The notes under the pieces are model-generated. The model searched no databases and had not been told where the DNA came from. It saw only the letters and a list, made by a program, of their open reading frames with translations. A stretch of DNA of 64,000 nucleotides from Alteromonas sp. KUL49 (lineage in GTDB: Bacteria > Pseudomonadota > Gammaproteobacteria > Enterobacterales > Alteromonadaceae), in contig NZ_BJKL01000006.1 in assembly GCF_006538345.1 (NCBI RefSeq), positions 62,001 to 126,000 on the forward strand, written 5' to 3'. Shown in pieces: positions 42,194 through 52,749 of the stretch. The position numbers were made by a program, and so were the translations under genes. Position 1 is the first letter of the stretch; every line of letters begins with the position of its first letter.

Positions 42194-43060
42194 TTACTCC
42201 TCTTCACTGGCATTTGCGTCAAGGATTTCATCTTGGCCCTCACCGGCCAACCAGAGTAACAACAGGTGATTCAACCTATCTAACTTCGCCATAGGCGTCA
42301 CCGATACTTGCGCAAAGGGACGACTTTCATCTCGAGTGACACTTTTCACTGTGGCTACCGGATAGCCTTGAGGAAACACCTCGCCCAATCCTGACGATAC
42401 CAGCACATCGCCCACTTCAATATCGACAGAATGGGGCACATGTTCTAAATACATTTCATTTAACGAGCCACTACCCGTTGCGATAAAACGAATATCATTG
42501 CGCAGAGACCGTACTGGAATGGCGTGGGTTACATCGGCAACCAATAACACACGACTGTTAGTGGTACCTACTTCCATGACTTGTCCAACGATACCCTGAT
42601 CATCAATCACTGGTTGGGAGAGGTATACACCATCTAGCGCGCCTTTATTGATCAACACTTGCTGGCTGAAGGGGTTTTTATCTACCGCCATCAACTCTGC
42701 GGCTTGTCTTCTCAATGCCTCCCTAACCGGAACATTAAGCAAATTTCGCAAACGGTTGTTTTCTTCTACCAAGCTGTCGAAACGTTGCAGTTTTTCGCGC
42801 ATGACTAACACTTCGCTCGACAGCTCCTCGTTTTCATCGAGTAACGCTTGATGTGAGGTCAGACGGTCTGCACTTTCACTAAGTAACACGCTGGGTAAGT
42901 TTGCCAAATACTGTAAAGGGCTGACTAATGAATTCAAATATACCCGTGTAGACTTAAAGCCATCGAGTTTATGGTCAACAAAAATGAGAATGGCAGACAG
43001 CACTATTGCTAGAGCGAGTCTATTGTTGAGTGAGGGGCCGCGGGTAAAAATAGTGTCCAT
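42194..43060 (-). CDS. mreC: Rod shape-determining protein MreC
   Basis: The 288-residue bitopic protein has a short cytosolic start, one membrane helix (about 13-28, RLALAIVLSAILIFVDH), a coiled coil (LLDENEELSSEVLVMREKLQRFDSLVEENNRLRNLL) and the periplasmic double beta-barrel domain (ELMAVDKNPFSQQVLINKGALDGVYLSQPVID). It links MreB to the periplasmic peptidoglycan machinery. It lies 36 bp downstream of mreB, and a hairpin sits in that gap. Confidence 0.95.
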   Translation of the reverse strand: MDTIFTRGPSLNNRLALAIVLSAILIFVDHKLDGFKSTRVYLNSLVSPLQYLANLPSVLLSESADRLTSHQALLDENEELSSEVLVMREKLQRFDSLVEENNRLRNLLNVPVREALRRQAAELMAVDKNPFSQQVLINKGALDGVYLSQPVIDDQGIVGQVMEVGTTNSRVLLVADVTHAIPVRSLRNDIRFIATGSGSLNEMYLEHVPHSVDIEVGDVLVSSGLGEVFPQGYPVATVKSVTRDESRPFAQVSVTPMAKLDRLNHLLLLWLAGEGQDEILDANASEEE

Positions 43061-43072
43061 AATGACGAAGAA

Positions 43073-43094
43073 GGCAACCTGACGGTTGCCTTTT
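43073..43094. terminator. Hairpin between mreB and mreC
   Basis: GGCAACC-TGAC-GGTTGCC forms a perfect seven-base-pair stem with a tetraloop in the 36-bp mreB-mreC gap. On the minus strand it is followed by TTCTTCG, a weak T tract, so it may partly terminate and make mreB transcripts more abundant than mreCD. On the plus strand it is followed by TTTTA. Confidence 0.55.
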
Positions 43095-43096
43095 AC

Positions 43097-44164
<1,068 letters not shown>

Positions 44165-44288
44165 TTAACCCGCATTTTCAGAGTGAAAACTGCGAATTAA
44201 ATGTAATTTAGAAAGATATCCGCTCACTTTAACAATGGCTTTATATTAGGGCAAGGGGACTTATGCTGAGATGCTTACTTTTATTGGT

Positions 44289-44795
44289 CTATTCTGAAAA
44301 TTCGACCCGGCCATTGTGAAAAAAGTAGCTAAAGGACTCACCAGAGGCAACACGAAATCTACAGCGCGCCCTTTTTTCGTCGCTATCGCCGCGGGTTGAG
44401 AAATATTCTGAGTAGACTTTCATGCCATCGAGCATCAATGGCTCCATCATAACGGCTCGCCACAAACGTTCGCATCCGCTGTCATCTGCTGGCATCGCTG
44501 AAGGCCAGCCTCGATGATTGACCTTAACCGGTGTTCGGCCAGTCTCACGGCTTTGCATGTCATAATGGACCAAAATGACGATATTAGTAGCGCCCTGTGC
44601 TCGCCACGTTGAATTAACTGTGAACACGTTTCGTTCGAAAGTAGTCGCGTATTTACTAAAATCGTATGTAATCATACTAGGCTTGTTCGCATCGAGCATA
44701 GCAATAATCGCAACCAGAGTACCGGCAAATAAGCCGATAAACACTAGATATAGTGCTACCTTTAATGGGCTCTGTTGTTTGGTCGCTTTCTTCAT
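44289..44795 (-). CDS. Inner-membrane-anchored protein, possibly MshF-like
   Basis: The 168-residue protein has one N-terminal membrane helix (about 13-34, VALYLVFIGLFAGTLVAIIAML) after a basic cytosolic start, and a periplasmic domain with two cysteines (DSGCERLWRA and RARCRFRV). The block NHRGWPSAMPADDSGCERLW resembles the GWP...C..LW pattern I associate with MshF of the MSHA pilus locus, and msh genes lie upstream of mreB in several Vibrio and Alteromonas relatives. That supports, but does not prove, an MshF-like role. No other msh genes are in the adjacent glycerol-metabolism region, so if it is MshF the locus is rearranged. Confidence 0.5.
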   Translation of the reverse strand: MKKATKQQSPLKVALYLVFIGLFAGTLVAIIAMLDANKPSMITYDFSKYATTFERNVFTVNSTWRAQGATNIVILVHYDMQSRETGRTPVKVNHRGWPSAMPADDSGCERLWRAVMMEPLMLDGMKVYSEYFSTRGDSDEKRARCRFRVASGESFSYFFHNGRVEFSE

Positions 44796-44873
44796 AGATT
44801 CAGTGGTAACGTCAATGGCGCTAACTTATTTATCGGGACAATAAATAAAATCTGAAGTACTAGGAGCTAGATT

Positions 44874-45458
44874 CTATTCATTTAAGCTTAGCGACAGTTT
44901 GCTAATTCCCCAATAACTATTGCTTTTTTCGTTCACTTGCCAACCCAGTTGTTTCAAATAGATCCTCAGATAGCGATTGGACATACCGTGGCCAAACACA
45001 ACAATTCGCTCGTGAGATTGCGACGCCTTATGGAGTATAGAGGCAGCCCCCTTAACTCTGGCCTTGGCTTGTGAAAAACTTTCAAATGGCCCTTTTATAC
45101 CTAAGATCCACAAAAAACGGTTAAGAAAAACCCAGTGCCATGCTTTTAAGGTGAATGGAAGGCGGTAGTATGGAATATCCATTTCCTTTAACTCTGAAAG
45201 CACCAACTCAGGTTTTTCGCCAATGTAGTATTCGGCTGATAGTTTCGCTCGTTTGAATGAACTACTGATAACTAGCGAAGGAAAAAGGTTACTTTTGGAC
45301 GCAGGGTAATTCGCAGGGTCTAACTCGGAGTGACCGTAATCTTTCACCCATCTTGCAAACCCTGCGGCATTGAGTTTGTCATTTTTTGCTGATAAGGGTT
45401 TGCCGTGCCTTATCAAAATGATTTCCCTATCGATATTGAACTCCGTTTTTTTAAGCAC
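44874..45458 (-). CDS. Histidine phosphatase-family protein
   Basis: The 194-residue protein begins with the phosphohistidine motif as ILIRHGKP and has the second catalytic histidine region near the C-terminus as IVVFGHGMSNRYLRIYLK, so it belongs to the histidine phosphatase (phosphoglycerate mutase-like) superfamily. It lacks signal peptide. The GTG start at 45458 overlaps the end of glpD by eight bases, implying translational coupling and a role alongside glycerol-3-phosphate metabolism. Substrate is unknown. Confidence 0.75.
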   Translation of the reverse strand: MLKKTEFNIDREIILIRHGKPLSAKNDKLNAAGFARWVKDYGHSELDPANYPASKSNLFPSLVISSSFKRAKLSAEYYIGEKPELVLSELKEMDIPYYRLPFTLKAWHWVFLNRFLWILGIKGPFESFSQAKARVKGAASILHKASQSHERIVVFGHGMSNRYLRIYLKQLGWQVNEKSNSYWGISKLSLSLNE

Positions 45459-46983
45459 TCGATTTTAGCTGAGGCTCCGCTGTTTTTATCGAGGTATCAC
45501 TAAGAAAGTTAGCCAGTACTTCTTTTTGAGATTGAGTAAGTCGTAAGCCGTGTTTAGTCCTACGCCAAAGTACATCATCCAAAGTACGCGCCCATTCACC
45601 ACTTATCAAATATTCTACTTCGGCTTCAAACAAACCTGCGCCGAAGTCCCTCCCCATATCTTCAATCGATGTTTTACCCGCCAAAAACTGCTTACAGCGA
45701 AGTCCGTACTGACGAACATATCTCACAATGTTAGTTTGAGGCAACCAAGGAAAGTCTCGCGCTAGTTCACTTTGCAAGCTTTCTTTATCTGCGAATGACC
45801 CTCCTGGTAAAGGTGCAGTTTTTGTCCACGCTCTACCAGCCTTAGGAAATAATGTGACCAGTTTATCTACGGCATGTTCAGACAACTTACGGTAAGTCGT
45901 AATCTTTCCACCAAACACGTTGAGCAGAATTGGCGAGGCGTTATCTCCCTCTAACTCTACTTTATAATCTCTTGTTAACTCTTGTGCCGACGCGTTAGCT
46001 TCTTCCAATAGAGGACGCACACCACTGTATGAATGAACGATGTCTTTTTGAGTGATTTTTGTTTTGAAATAAGTATTAACGATATCCACCAGATAGTCTG
46101 TTTCTTCTTGGGATATAGCGGCTTTTGCAGGATCACCTACATAGTTTTCATCCGTCGTGCCCACCAACGAAAAATCATCTTCGTATGGGATAACAAACAC
46201 AATTCGACTATCAGCATTCTGTAGAATGTAGGCTTCATCTGTGTCGTATAGCTTTGGTACGACAAAGTGACTGCCTTTAACCATTCGCATTGCTTTAGGG
46301 TTATCAATGTCATTGACCCTATCAAGAAAAGAGACGGCCCATGGTCCTGCAGCGTTTACAATAGATCGCGCGCTAACTGTAAACGTTTTCCCATCAGAGT
46401 CGCGCAAAGTCGCGTGCCATCGATTACCATGTTTTTCTGCACGAAGACACTCGGTACGTGTATAAATATTCGCGCCTTGTTTTTGCGCAGCAATCGCATT
46501 GAGTACAACTAATCGAGCGTCATCAACCCATCCATCTGAGTACTCAAAACAGGTTTTAATATCACTCACAAGCCCGCTATCTAAGGGATTTTTGATACGT
46601 TTTGAGCGAGGTAACATATTGCGCTTTGCGAGGGAATCGTAAAGAAACAAGCCAATTCGGATCATCCACGCAGGACGAAGATGCTTTTGATGAGGCAAAC
46701 GAAAACGAAGAGGCCACATGATGTGCGGCGCTTTTTGAAGTAATACTTCACGCTCAGCTAACGCTTCTTTCACTAAACGAAATTCGTAATGTTCTAAATA
46801 ACGCAAACCGCCATGGATGAGTTTACTACTTGACGATGAAGTAGCTCCACCAAGGTCGCCTTTTTCACAAAGAGCTACAGATAAGCCACGCCCAGCCGCG
46901 TCAACGGCGATACCAGTACCGTTTACGCCACCGCCAATAACGAGTACGTCTACTGAATTTTCGGTGCTCATTGTATTGTTCAT
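45451..46983 (-). CDS. glpD: Aerobic glycerol-3-phosphate dehydrogenase GlpD
   Basis: The 510-residue FAD enzyme oxidises sn-glycerol-3-phosphate to dihydroxyacetone phosphate at the inner membrane and passes electrons to quinone. It shows the dinucleotide-binding loop VIGGGVNGTGIAVDAAGRG, the family signature ATSSSSSKLIHGGLRYLEHYEFRLV, GSHFVVPKLYD, GTTDENYVGDP and FGGKITTYRKLSEHAVD. The ATG at 46983 follows AAGAGAG; an ATG four codons later is an alternative. Upstream, CGAACATT-type half-sites (47055-47072) suggest GlpR control. Confidence 0.95.
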   Translation of the reverse strand: MNNTMSTENSVDVLVIGGGVNGTGIAVDAAGRGLSVALCEKGDLGGATSSSSSKLIHGGLRYLEHYEFRLVKEALAEREVLLQKAPHIMWPLRFRLPHQKHLRPAWMIRIGLFLYDSLAKRNMLPRSKRIKNPLDSGLVSDIKTCFEYSDGWVDDARLVVLNAIAAQKQGANIYTRTECLRAEKHGNRWHATLRDSDGKTFTVSARSIVNAAGPWAVSFLDRVNDIDNPKAMRMVKGSHFVVPKLYDTDEAYILQNADSRIVFVIPYEDDFSLVGTTDENYVGDPAKAAISQEETDYLVDIVNTYFKTKITQKDIVHSYSGVRPLLEEANASAQELTRDYKVELEGDNASPILLNVFGGKITTYRKLSEHAVDKLVTLFPKAGRAWTKTAPLPGGSFADKESLQSELARDFPWLPQTNIVRYVRQYGLRCKQFLAGKTSIEDMGRDFGAGLFEAEVEYLISGEWARTLDDVLWRRTKHGLRLTQSQKEVLANFLSDTSIKTAEPQLKSSA

Positions 46984-47082
46984 GTGCTCTCTTTACATTT
47001 ACGTCGATATTTGCGGCTATTTGACATCCAAAACGAAACCATGTCAACACAAAACGAACACAAACGAACATTAAGAAGTTTT

Positions 47083-47110
47083 AAAAAACCGCTTTTAGTA
47101 GCGGTTTTTT
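47083..47110. terminator. Terminator of glpR
   Basis: AAAAAACCGCT-TTTAGT-AGCGGTTTTTT is an 11-base-pair perfect inverted repeat with A and T flanks. It lies 27 bp after the glpR stop on the minus strand and about 100 bp upstream of glpD, separating the two transcripts. Confidence 0.9.
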
Positions 47111-47136
47111 AAATGATATGTGAAGGCTAAGTCACT

Positions 47137-47895
47137 CTACGCCTGAATAAAATCTATACTATTATCATCCAAGATTTTCTTAATCGCTTGTGGTGGCGTT
47201 TTATCACAAACAAAGCATCCAACCTGAGAAATATGCCCTTGCTCCACCATAGCTCGGCGTTGAAACTTACTATAGTCGGCAGCAAGAATGACCTTTTGTG
47301 TGTGCTGCAATATCGCTTGAGATACCTTTACTTCTCTAAAGTCAAAGTCCAATAGTGCACCATCAGCGCTAATACCACTGATACCTATAATGCCGTAGTC
47401 CATCCTAAATTGACTAATAAAATCACAAGTAGCCTCGCCAATGATTCCACCGTCTCTGAAGCGAACTTCACCTGCCGCAATGATGACTGAAAAGTCTTCT
47501 TTTGCTGACAAAATGGTTGCAACATGAATGTTATTGGTGACTATGTGCAAGTTTTTGTGGTTGAGAAGCTTCTTCGCAACCATTTCCGTAGTAGTACCAA
47601 TGTTGATAAAAAGCGACGCACCATCGGGTATCATAGCTGCAATTGCTTCCGCGATTTTCTCTTTCACTTCTCTATTTTGCGTTTTTCGTTCGTTGTATGG
47701 GGTGTTTTCCCAGCTTCGGTTTAAACCAGCACCGCCGTGATAACGACTTACTGTTCCATCCTCAGCTAGTTGGTTTAAATCACGCCGAATGGTTTGAGGG
47801 GTTACCGCACACTGTGACACCAAATCGTCAATAGACATAAATCCATTTTGTTTAATCAAATTTATTATTTTTTCGTGTCGTTGGGATTGGTTCAT
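47137..47895 (-). CDS. glpR: DeoR-family repressor of the glycerol-3-phosphate regulon GlpR
   Basis: The protein of about 252 residues has an N-terminal DeoR HTH (RHEKIINLIKQNGFMSIDDLVSQCAVTPQTIRRDLNQLAEDGTVSRYHGGAGL) and a C-terminal DeoR sensor domain (GASLFINIGTTTEMVAKKLL, NNIHVATIL, LDFDFREVKVSQAIL). GlpR binds operators in glp promoters and is released by glycerol-3-phosphate. I prefer the ATG at 47895 (AGAGAG seven bases upstream) over a GTG one codon earlier. It lies between glpD and divergent glpK, and a near-consensus operator precedes glpK. Confidence 0.93.
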   Translation of the reverse strand: MNQSQRHEKIINLIKQNGFMSIDDLVSQCAVTPQTIRRDLNQLAEDGTVSRYHGGAGLNRSWENTPYNERKTQNREVKEKIAEAIAAMIPDGASLFINIGTTTEMVAKKLLNHKNLHIVTNNIHVATILSAKEDFSVIIAAGEVRFRDGGIIGEATCDFISQFRMDYGIIGISGISADGALLDFDFREVKVSQAILQHTQKVILAADYSKFQRRAMVEQGHISQVGCFVCDKTPPQAIKKILDDNSIDFIQA

Positions 47896-47971
47896 CACCG
47901 CGCTCTCTTGACTAAAGAACGAACATTATACTAGGTCTTAGCCCTATCATCATCCCAATATCGAACACAAA

Positions 47972-47991
47972 AATGTTCGAAATCGAAAATT
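47972..47991. promoter_or_regulatory. Probable GlpR operator in the glpR-glpK intergenic region
   Basis: AATGTTCGAAATCGAAAATT agrees closely with the E. coli GlpR consensus WATGTTCGWTAWCGAACATW. It lies 64 bp upstream of the glpK start and 77 bp upstream of glpR, so it could regulate both divergent genes. An additional CGAACATT half-site is at 47920-47927. Confidence 0.7.
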
Positions 47992-48054
47992 ATGATTGTT
48001 AAATGTGTGTAAATGATGCACACTTTATGTCAAATAAGTTTTAGGAGACGGGTT

Positions 48055-49539
48055 TTGGGTCAGTACATTCTTGCTATCGATCAGGGCACAACTAGCTCAC
48101 GCAGCATTATTTTTTCTCCCTCTGGAGAAGCTGTAGCAATGGCTCAAAGCGAATTTCCTCAACACTATCCAAATGATGGCTGGGTTGAGCACGATCCAGA
48201 ACAAATTTGGGAAAGTGTTATTCAAACGGTTCGGCAGGTTGTAGAAAGTTCAGAGGTTCAAGCAACAGAAATAGCCACCGTTGGTATCACAAACCAACGA
48301 GAAACCACACTTGTGTGGAACAAACACTCGGGGAAAGCAGTTTACCCTGCGATCGTTTGGCAAGACAGAAGAACCTCTGCGCAGTGCAGCGAACTCAGTA
48401 AGGACACATCCTTTACCAATTACATTACTGAAACCACTGGCTTACTTCTAGACCCCTATTTTTCTGCAACCAAAATCGCTTGGATACTTGATAATGTAGA
48501 AGGAGCCAGAGAGAGCGCTGTTCAAGGTGATCTGCTGTTTGGCACCATCGATACCTATCTAATATGGCGTTTAACTGGCGGGCAATCTCATAAGACAGAT
48601 GCGACTAACGCATCTAGAACCATGTTGTTTGATATTCATAGCCAACAGTGGGACGACAAACTCCTCGCCAAATTCGACATTCCTAAATGTATGCTCCCGG
48701 AAGTACTGGATTGCTCTGCTGAATTTGGTGAGTTAGATAATAGTATTATCGGCCACACCGCTCCAATTCAAGGAGTTGCGGGTGATCAACAAGCTGCTTT
48801 GTTTGGGCAGTGCTGCTTCGAGAAGGGTATGGCTAAAAGTACATATGGTACTGGTTGTTTTATGATTTTGAACACCGGCACTACACCTCTACGTTCACAA
48901 AACCGTTTGTTAACTACCATAGGCTATCGCTTGAATGGCGAAACGACCTATGCCCTAGAGGGCAGCATTTTTATGGCTGGGGCAACAGTCCAATGGCTTA
49001 GAGATGGTCTCAAACTTATTAGCAATGCTTCAGAGTCAGAAGCGCTTGCTATGAGTGCAAAGAAAGACAATGGCGTATTTTTAGTACCAGCATTTACCGG
49101 TCTTGGCGCGCCATATTGGGATCCAAATGCACGAGGCGCAATATTTGGTTTAACTCGTGACACTGGAATCAATGAAATTGTTGCAGCTGGCCTTCAGTCT
49201 GTTTGCTATCAAACAAAAGACCTTCAAAAGGCCATGGAAAGTGACGGTGCAAGACCTACCACTATACGCGTAGACGGTGGCATGGCCAATAATGACTGGG
49301 TAATGCACTTCTTAGCTGACGTTTTAGGTGCCGACGTAGAGCGCCCACAAAATACAGAAACTACAGCATTGGGGGCAGCTTATTTAGCGGGCCTCCAGTG
49401 TGGTTTATTCGCTTCTACCGAAGAACTCTCAGAACAATGGAGCAGAGAAAACGTATTCTCTCCACGACTTACAAAAGCAGAGCGAGACGCTGCTTATAAA
49501 GGTTGGAAAAATGCAGTTGATCGGGTTCGATGTAGTTAA
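48055..49539 (+). CDS. glpK: Glycerol kinase GlpK
   Basis: The 494-residue FGGY-family kinase phosphorylates glycerol. I chose the TTG at 48055 because AGGAGA lies six bases upstream and the protein then begins [17 protein letters not shown] as GlpK normally does; upstream ATGs would add 14 non-homologous residues. Signatures include [48 protein letters not shown] and [18 protein letters not shown]. It is divergent from glpR. No glpF facilitator gene is next to it. Confidence 0.95.
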   Translation: MGQYILAIDQGTTSSRSIIFSPSGEAVAMAQSEFPQHYPNDGWVEHDPEQIWESVIQTVRQVVESSEVQATEIATVGITNQRETTLVWNKHSGKAVYPAIVWQDRRTSAQCSELSKDTSFTNYITETTGLLLDPYFSATKIAWILDNVEGARESAVQGDLLFGTIDTYLIWRLTGGQSHKTDATNASRTMLFDIHSQQWDDKLLAKFDIPKCMLPEVLDCSAEFGELDNSIIGHTAPIQGVAGDQQAALFGQCCFEKGMAKSTYGTGCFMILNTGTTPLRSQNRLLTTIGYRLNGETTYALEGSIFMAGATVQWLRDGLKLISNASESEALAMSAKKDNGVFLVPAFTGLGAPYWDPNARGAIFGLTRDTGINEIVAAGLQSVCYQTKDLQKAMESDGARPTTIRVDGGMANNDWVMHFLADVLGADVERPQNTETTALGAAYLAGLQCGLFASTEELSEQWSRENVFSPRLTKAERDAAYKGWKNAVDRVRCS

Positions 49540-49820
49540 AAATCACTAAAAGTTACAAAAACGTAGCGAAATTACACCTATTTTTTAAAATTATTTTTAT
49601 AACATTATCATTACATTTATTTTTTGTGTTAACATGCACGCAACTAGGAAAACGTTTCACCTTCTTCCTAGTATTTATAAAAATATAATTATCAAATAGT
49701 TAAGTGATATAGAAAGCGATAAACAAAAAATATTTGTAAACTTTGTGTTAACAGCCATTATTAAGCACAGGGTTTATCGATAAGTACGTAAAAACGTAGC
49801 CTACTCACGGAGAAAACACA
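49540..49820. other. Promoter region of the TonB-dependent receptor gene
   Basis: This 281-bp AT-rich gap lies between glpK and the receptor gene and holds the inverted repeat at 49643-49672. No ORF or RNA gene was seen. Confidence 0.45.
49643..49672. promoter_or_regulatory. Inverted repeat with AAACGTTT core upstream of the TonB-dependent receptor
   Basis: ACTAGGAA and TTCCTAGT arms flank a 14-base centre. The left part contains AAACGTTT (49650-49657), the palindromic core of LacI/GalR-family operators. The same core recurs at 56633-56640 upstream of the GH36 gene of this locus. Confidence 0.55.
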
Positions 49821-52634
49821 GTGACACATAAAATTAACACATCACAGTTAGGTCCGATTGCGAGACGCTCACTACTAGGTGTTGCCATCGCCTCTGCTCT
49901 ACACGCTCCTGTTGCACTTTCACAAGAATCAAACGCACAAGCCGCTGATGCCCCAGTTGAGGTTATCGAAGTTCGCGGTATTGTTAGCAGTTTAAAACGT
50001 GCAATGTCAGATAAAAAAGAAAGTCTTGCCGTTTCTGATGGTATTGCCGCAGAAGACTTAGGTAAGTTTCCAGATCTAAACGTTGCCGAATCACTACAAC
50101 GTATTACCGGTGTATCGATTGACAGAAGTGGCGGTGAAGGTCAAAAAGTAACGGTACGTGGTTTTGGCCCGCAGTTTAACACCGTTCTTGTAAACGGTCG
50201 CCAACTTGCGTCGGATGACCAAGGTCGAGCATTCAACTTTGACGTATTGGCCGCAGACCAAATTACAGGCGCCAATATATATAAAAGTGGTGTAGCTAAC
50301 CTTCAATCTGGTGGTATCGGTTCTACTATCAACGTTTCTACTGCTCGTCCGTTTGATTACGACGGTTTCCAAGCAGTGGGCAGCGTTAAGGGCATGTACG
50401 AAAGCCTCTCTGAAGAGACTTCACCACAAGCTTCATTCTTGGTGAGCAATACATTCGCTGACGACAAATTCGGTTTGTTACTTGCAGTTTCTCATCAAGA
50501 GCGCCAAGTTCAAATTAACCGTATTCAAACTGCAGGCTGGCGCCCAGGTTTGACACTATCAAACCGCAACGACGGTATTATTGCTGATAACGTTTACCTT
50601 CCTCGTAACTGGGATCAGGTAGTTGATCAACAAGATCGTACACGTACCAACGCGTCACTTGTTGCTCAGTTTGCCCCTTCTGACGACGTCACTATTACTC
50701 TTGATGGTTTTGTGTCTAAGTTCGAAGTTGATTCTCAAGTAACCGACCTTGCTTCATGGTTCGAACCAGACCGTGTTGGTTCAGCAACTGTAAACCCGGA
50801 TACAGGTACAGCGATTCGCTTTACGCAAGAGATCGATCTACACCAAGGTTCAGGTAACCCTGCGTCTGACTTTGTTTCAACTAGCCGTAACGTTCGTGAC
50901 GTCACAAATAACGGATTCGGCCTAAATGTCGAATGGATGATCAACGATGCACTTACCGCTAAGTTTGATGTTTCAACATCGTCAGCTGAAAACGACATTG
51001 CGGGTGAAGGTCGCTTCAACGTAATCGGTATCATCAATAACTACTCGTTTGATGGCACAGGTAGCGTACCAACCGTTGAACATGATGGTTTTGGTAACGG
51101 TAATCTGCCTGATATTTCTCTGAACCGTTTGCACTATAACGATTTAGGTAATGTTGTCGCATCAGAAGACGATGTAACTGAATACAAAGCTGATTTCACT
51201 TACCTACCAGACTCTGACGTTTTCCGTAGAGCAGACTTTGGTGTGCTACGCTCAGAGCGTGAAAAATACGTTTATCAAGAATTTGCATCACAATGTGCAT
51301 TCTGTGGTTACGGTGTTGCTGCACCGATTGACGAACTAAATATTCGTCCTTTCACTGCGCAAAACTTTTTTAGCGGTCTAATTGATACATGGTACACCTA
51401 TGACGGCGAAGCTTACTTGGATTACTTGGCGTCTCAAGGTGCCGCGGTAGTACCTACGCTTCAACCTAACCACTACACCATCGAAGAAGATGTTACTGCG
51501 CTCTACGCACAGTTTGAATTTGGTTATGACATTGGTGACATGCCAGTAACCTTGAATTTTGGCGCGCGTTACGAAGAGACTGACGTCTCAGTATCTGCGG
51601 TTCAGGCATTCATTTCAGATATCGTTCCTACGACTGACTTGACACTGTTCGCTAACCGTTTCGCTCCGGCCGAAAACATTACGGGAACATCGTCATACTC
51701 AAACCTACTTCCAAGCTTGAACGTTAAGTTAGAAGTACAAGACGACATGATTGTTCGCTTCTCTCGCTACGACTCACTGACTCGTCCAACGATGTCACAG
51801 ATGTCACCAGCAACAACATTTGGTGAGCCTCGTCGTCAGAACCTTCAAGCAAGCGGTGGTAACCCTGGTCTACAACCTTTTGCAGCTGAAAACTGGGACC
51901 TATCATTTGAGTGGTACTACAGCGACGATTCTGCAATTACGTTTGCAGTATTCAGCAAAGAAGTTGAAAACTTCATCGTAACGCTATCAGGTGAAGAGTC
52001 TTACTCAATGACTGACCGTAGCGCTGCTGATGGTTATCGTTGTGCGGAAGATAATTGTGCAGTGGGTGTGTCACTTGATCCACAAGATCCAGATCGCGAC
52101 GTAGTTGCTGATACAGAAGAGCTGAATGGTGAAAGCGAGATTTACACTGTAACTCGTCCTCAAAACGGCGAAACTGCAACAGTAAACGGTTACGAGATTG
52201 CTATTACTCATGTTTGGGATAATGGTTTCGGTGTGACAGCTAACGCTACGGTAGTAAACAGTGACGCGGAAGTATCTGGTGATACTCAACAGACCTTCGC
52301 TCTACCTGGCCTTGGTGATTCACAGAACTTGATCTTGTTCTATGAGAAAGATGCGTTCCAAGCGCGTGTTGCATTTAACAACCGTGAGTCTTTCCTATTC
52401 GCACTAGATAACACTGCTGTTGGCGGTGCAACTGGTGAGCCAGTAACTACAGACACTTATGGCCAATGGGATGTAAGTGCGAGTTACGACATCAACGAAA
52501 ACTTCACGGTATTCTTTGAGGGCATCAACGTAACCGAAGAAGAATTGACACAATTTGGTCGCTTTGAAGATCAAATCTACTCAATTGAAGATAACGGTTC
52601 ACGTTACGCGGTTGGTATTCGCGGTACATTCTAA
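49821..52634 (+). CDS. TonB-dependent receptor, probably for galactosides
   Basis: The 937-residue outer-membrane transporter starts with GTG (GGAG upstream) and a signal peptide ending near SQES. Features in order: a TonB-box-like EVIEVRGI segment, the plug domain (SLAVSDGIAAEDLGKFPDLNVAESLQRITGVSIDR, VTVRGFGPQFNTVLVNGRQ, GSTINVSTARPF) to about residue 180, and a 22-strand barrel region ending in aromatic F. The plug subtype is the one common in Alteromonadales carbohydrate loci. Downstream genes (halogenase-like, SapC, symporter, alpha-galactosidase) make an alpha-galactoside the probable cargo, which is inference from context. Confidence 0.88.
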   Translation: MTHKINTSQLGPIARRSLLGVAIASALHAPVALSQESNAQAADAPVEVIEVRGIVSSLKRAMSDKKESLAVSDGIAAEDLGKFPDLNVAESLQRITGVSIDRSGGEGQKVTVRGFGPQFNTVLVNGRQLASDDQGRAFNFDVLAADQITGANIYKSGVANLQSGGIGSTINVSTARPFDYDGFQAVGSVKGMYESLSEETSPQASFLVSNTFADDKFGLLLAVSHQERQVQINRIQTAGWRPGLTLSNRNDGIIADNVYLPRNWDQVVDQQDRTRTNASLVAQFAPSDDVTITLDGFVSKFEVDSQVTDLASWFEPDRVGSATVNPDTGTAIRFTQEIDLHQGSGNPASDFVSTSRNVRDVTNNGFGLNVEWMINDALTAKFDVSTSSAENDIAGEGRFNVIGIINNYSFDGTGSVPTVEHDGFGNGNLPDISLNRLHYNDLGNVVASEDDVTEYKADFTYLPDSDVFRRADFGVLRSEREKYVYQEFASQCAFCGYGVAAPIDELNIRPFTAQNFFSGLIDTWYTYDGEAYLDYLASQGAAVVPTLQPNHYTIEEDVTALYAQFEFGYDIGDMPVTLNFGARYEETDVSVSAVQAFISDIVPTTDLTLFANRFAPAENITGTSSYSNLLPSLNVKLEVQDDMIVRFSRYDSLTRPTMSQMSPATTFGEPRRQNLQASGGNPGLQPFAAENWDLSFEWYYSDDSAITFAVFSKEVENFIVTLSGEESYSMTDRSAADGYRCAEDNCAVGVSLDPQDPDRDVVADTEELNGESEIYTVTRPQNGETATVNGYEIAITHVWDNGFGVTANATVVNSDAEVSGDTQQTFALPGLGDSQNLILFYEKDAFQARVAFNNRESFLFALDNTAVGGATGEPVTTDTYGQWDVSASYDINENFTVFFEGINVTEEELTQFGRFEDQIYSIEDNGSRYAVGIRGTF

Positions 52635-52649
52635 ATTAGAGTGTGTTTT

Positions 52650-52669
52650 GGCAGGGTTAAATCCCTGCC
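52650..52669 (+). terminator. GC-rich hairpin after the TonB-dependent receptor gene
   Basis: GGCAGGG-TTAAAT-CCCTGCC is a perfect seven-base-pair stem followed by ATTTATT, 16 bp after the receptor stop. It may act as a weak terminator or 3' stabiliser. Confidence 0.6.
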
Positions 52670-52670
52670 A

Positions 52671-52715
52671 TTTATTCATAGGCTTATTGACTCCATCAGC
52701 AAGCCTATGAATAAA
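52671..52715 (+). repeat. 15-bp perfect inverted repeat in the receptor-halogenase gap
   Basis: TTTATTCATAGGCTT (52671-52685) and AAGCCTATGAATAAA (52701-52715) are perfectly complementary across a 15-base loop. It directly follows another hairpin and ends 34 bp before the halogenase start, giving two tandem structures that could lower downstream expression relative to the receptor. Confidence 0.7.
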
Positions 52716-52749
52716 TGTTGTCCCAACACATCAGCTAGTATTGGCATTT

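Noticed and set aside
47053..47072. A full GlpR operator upstream of glpD
   Set aside because: Only CGAAC half-sites in direct orientation are present; the left half does not match the palindromic consensus.
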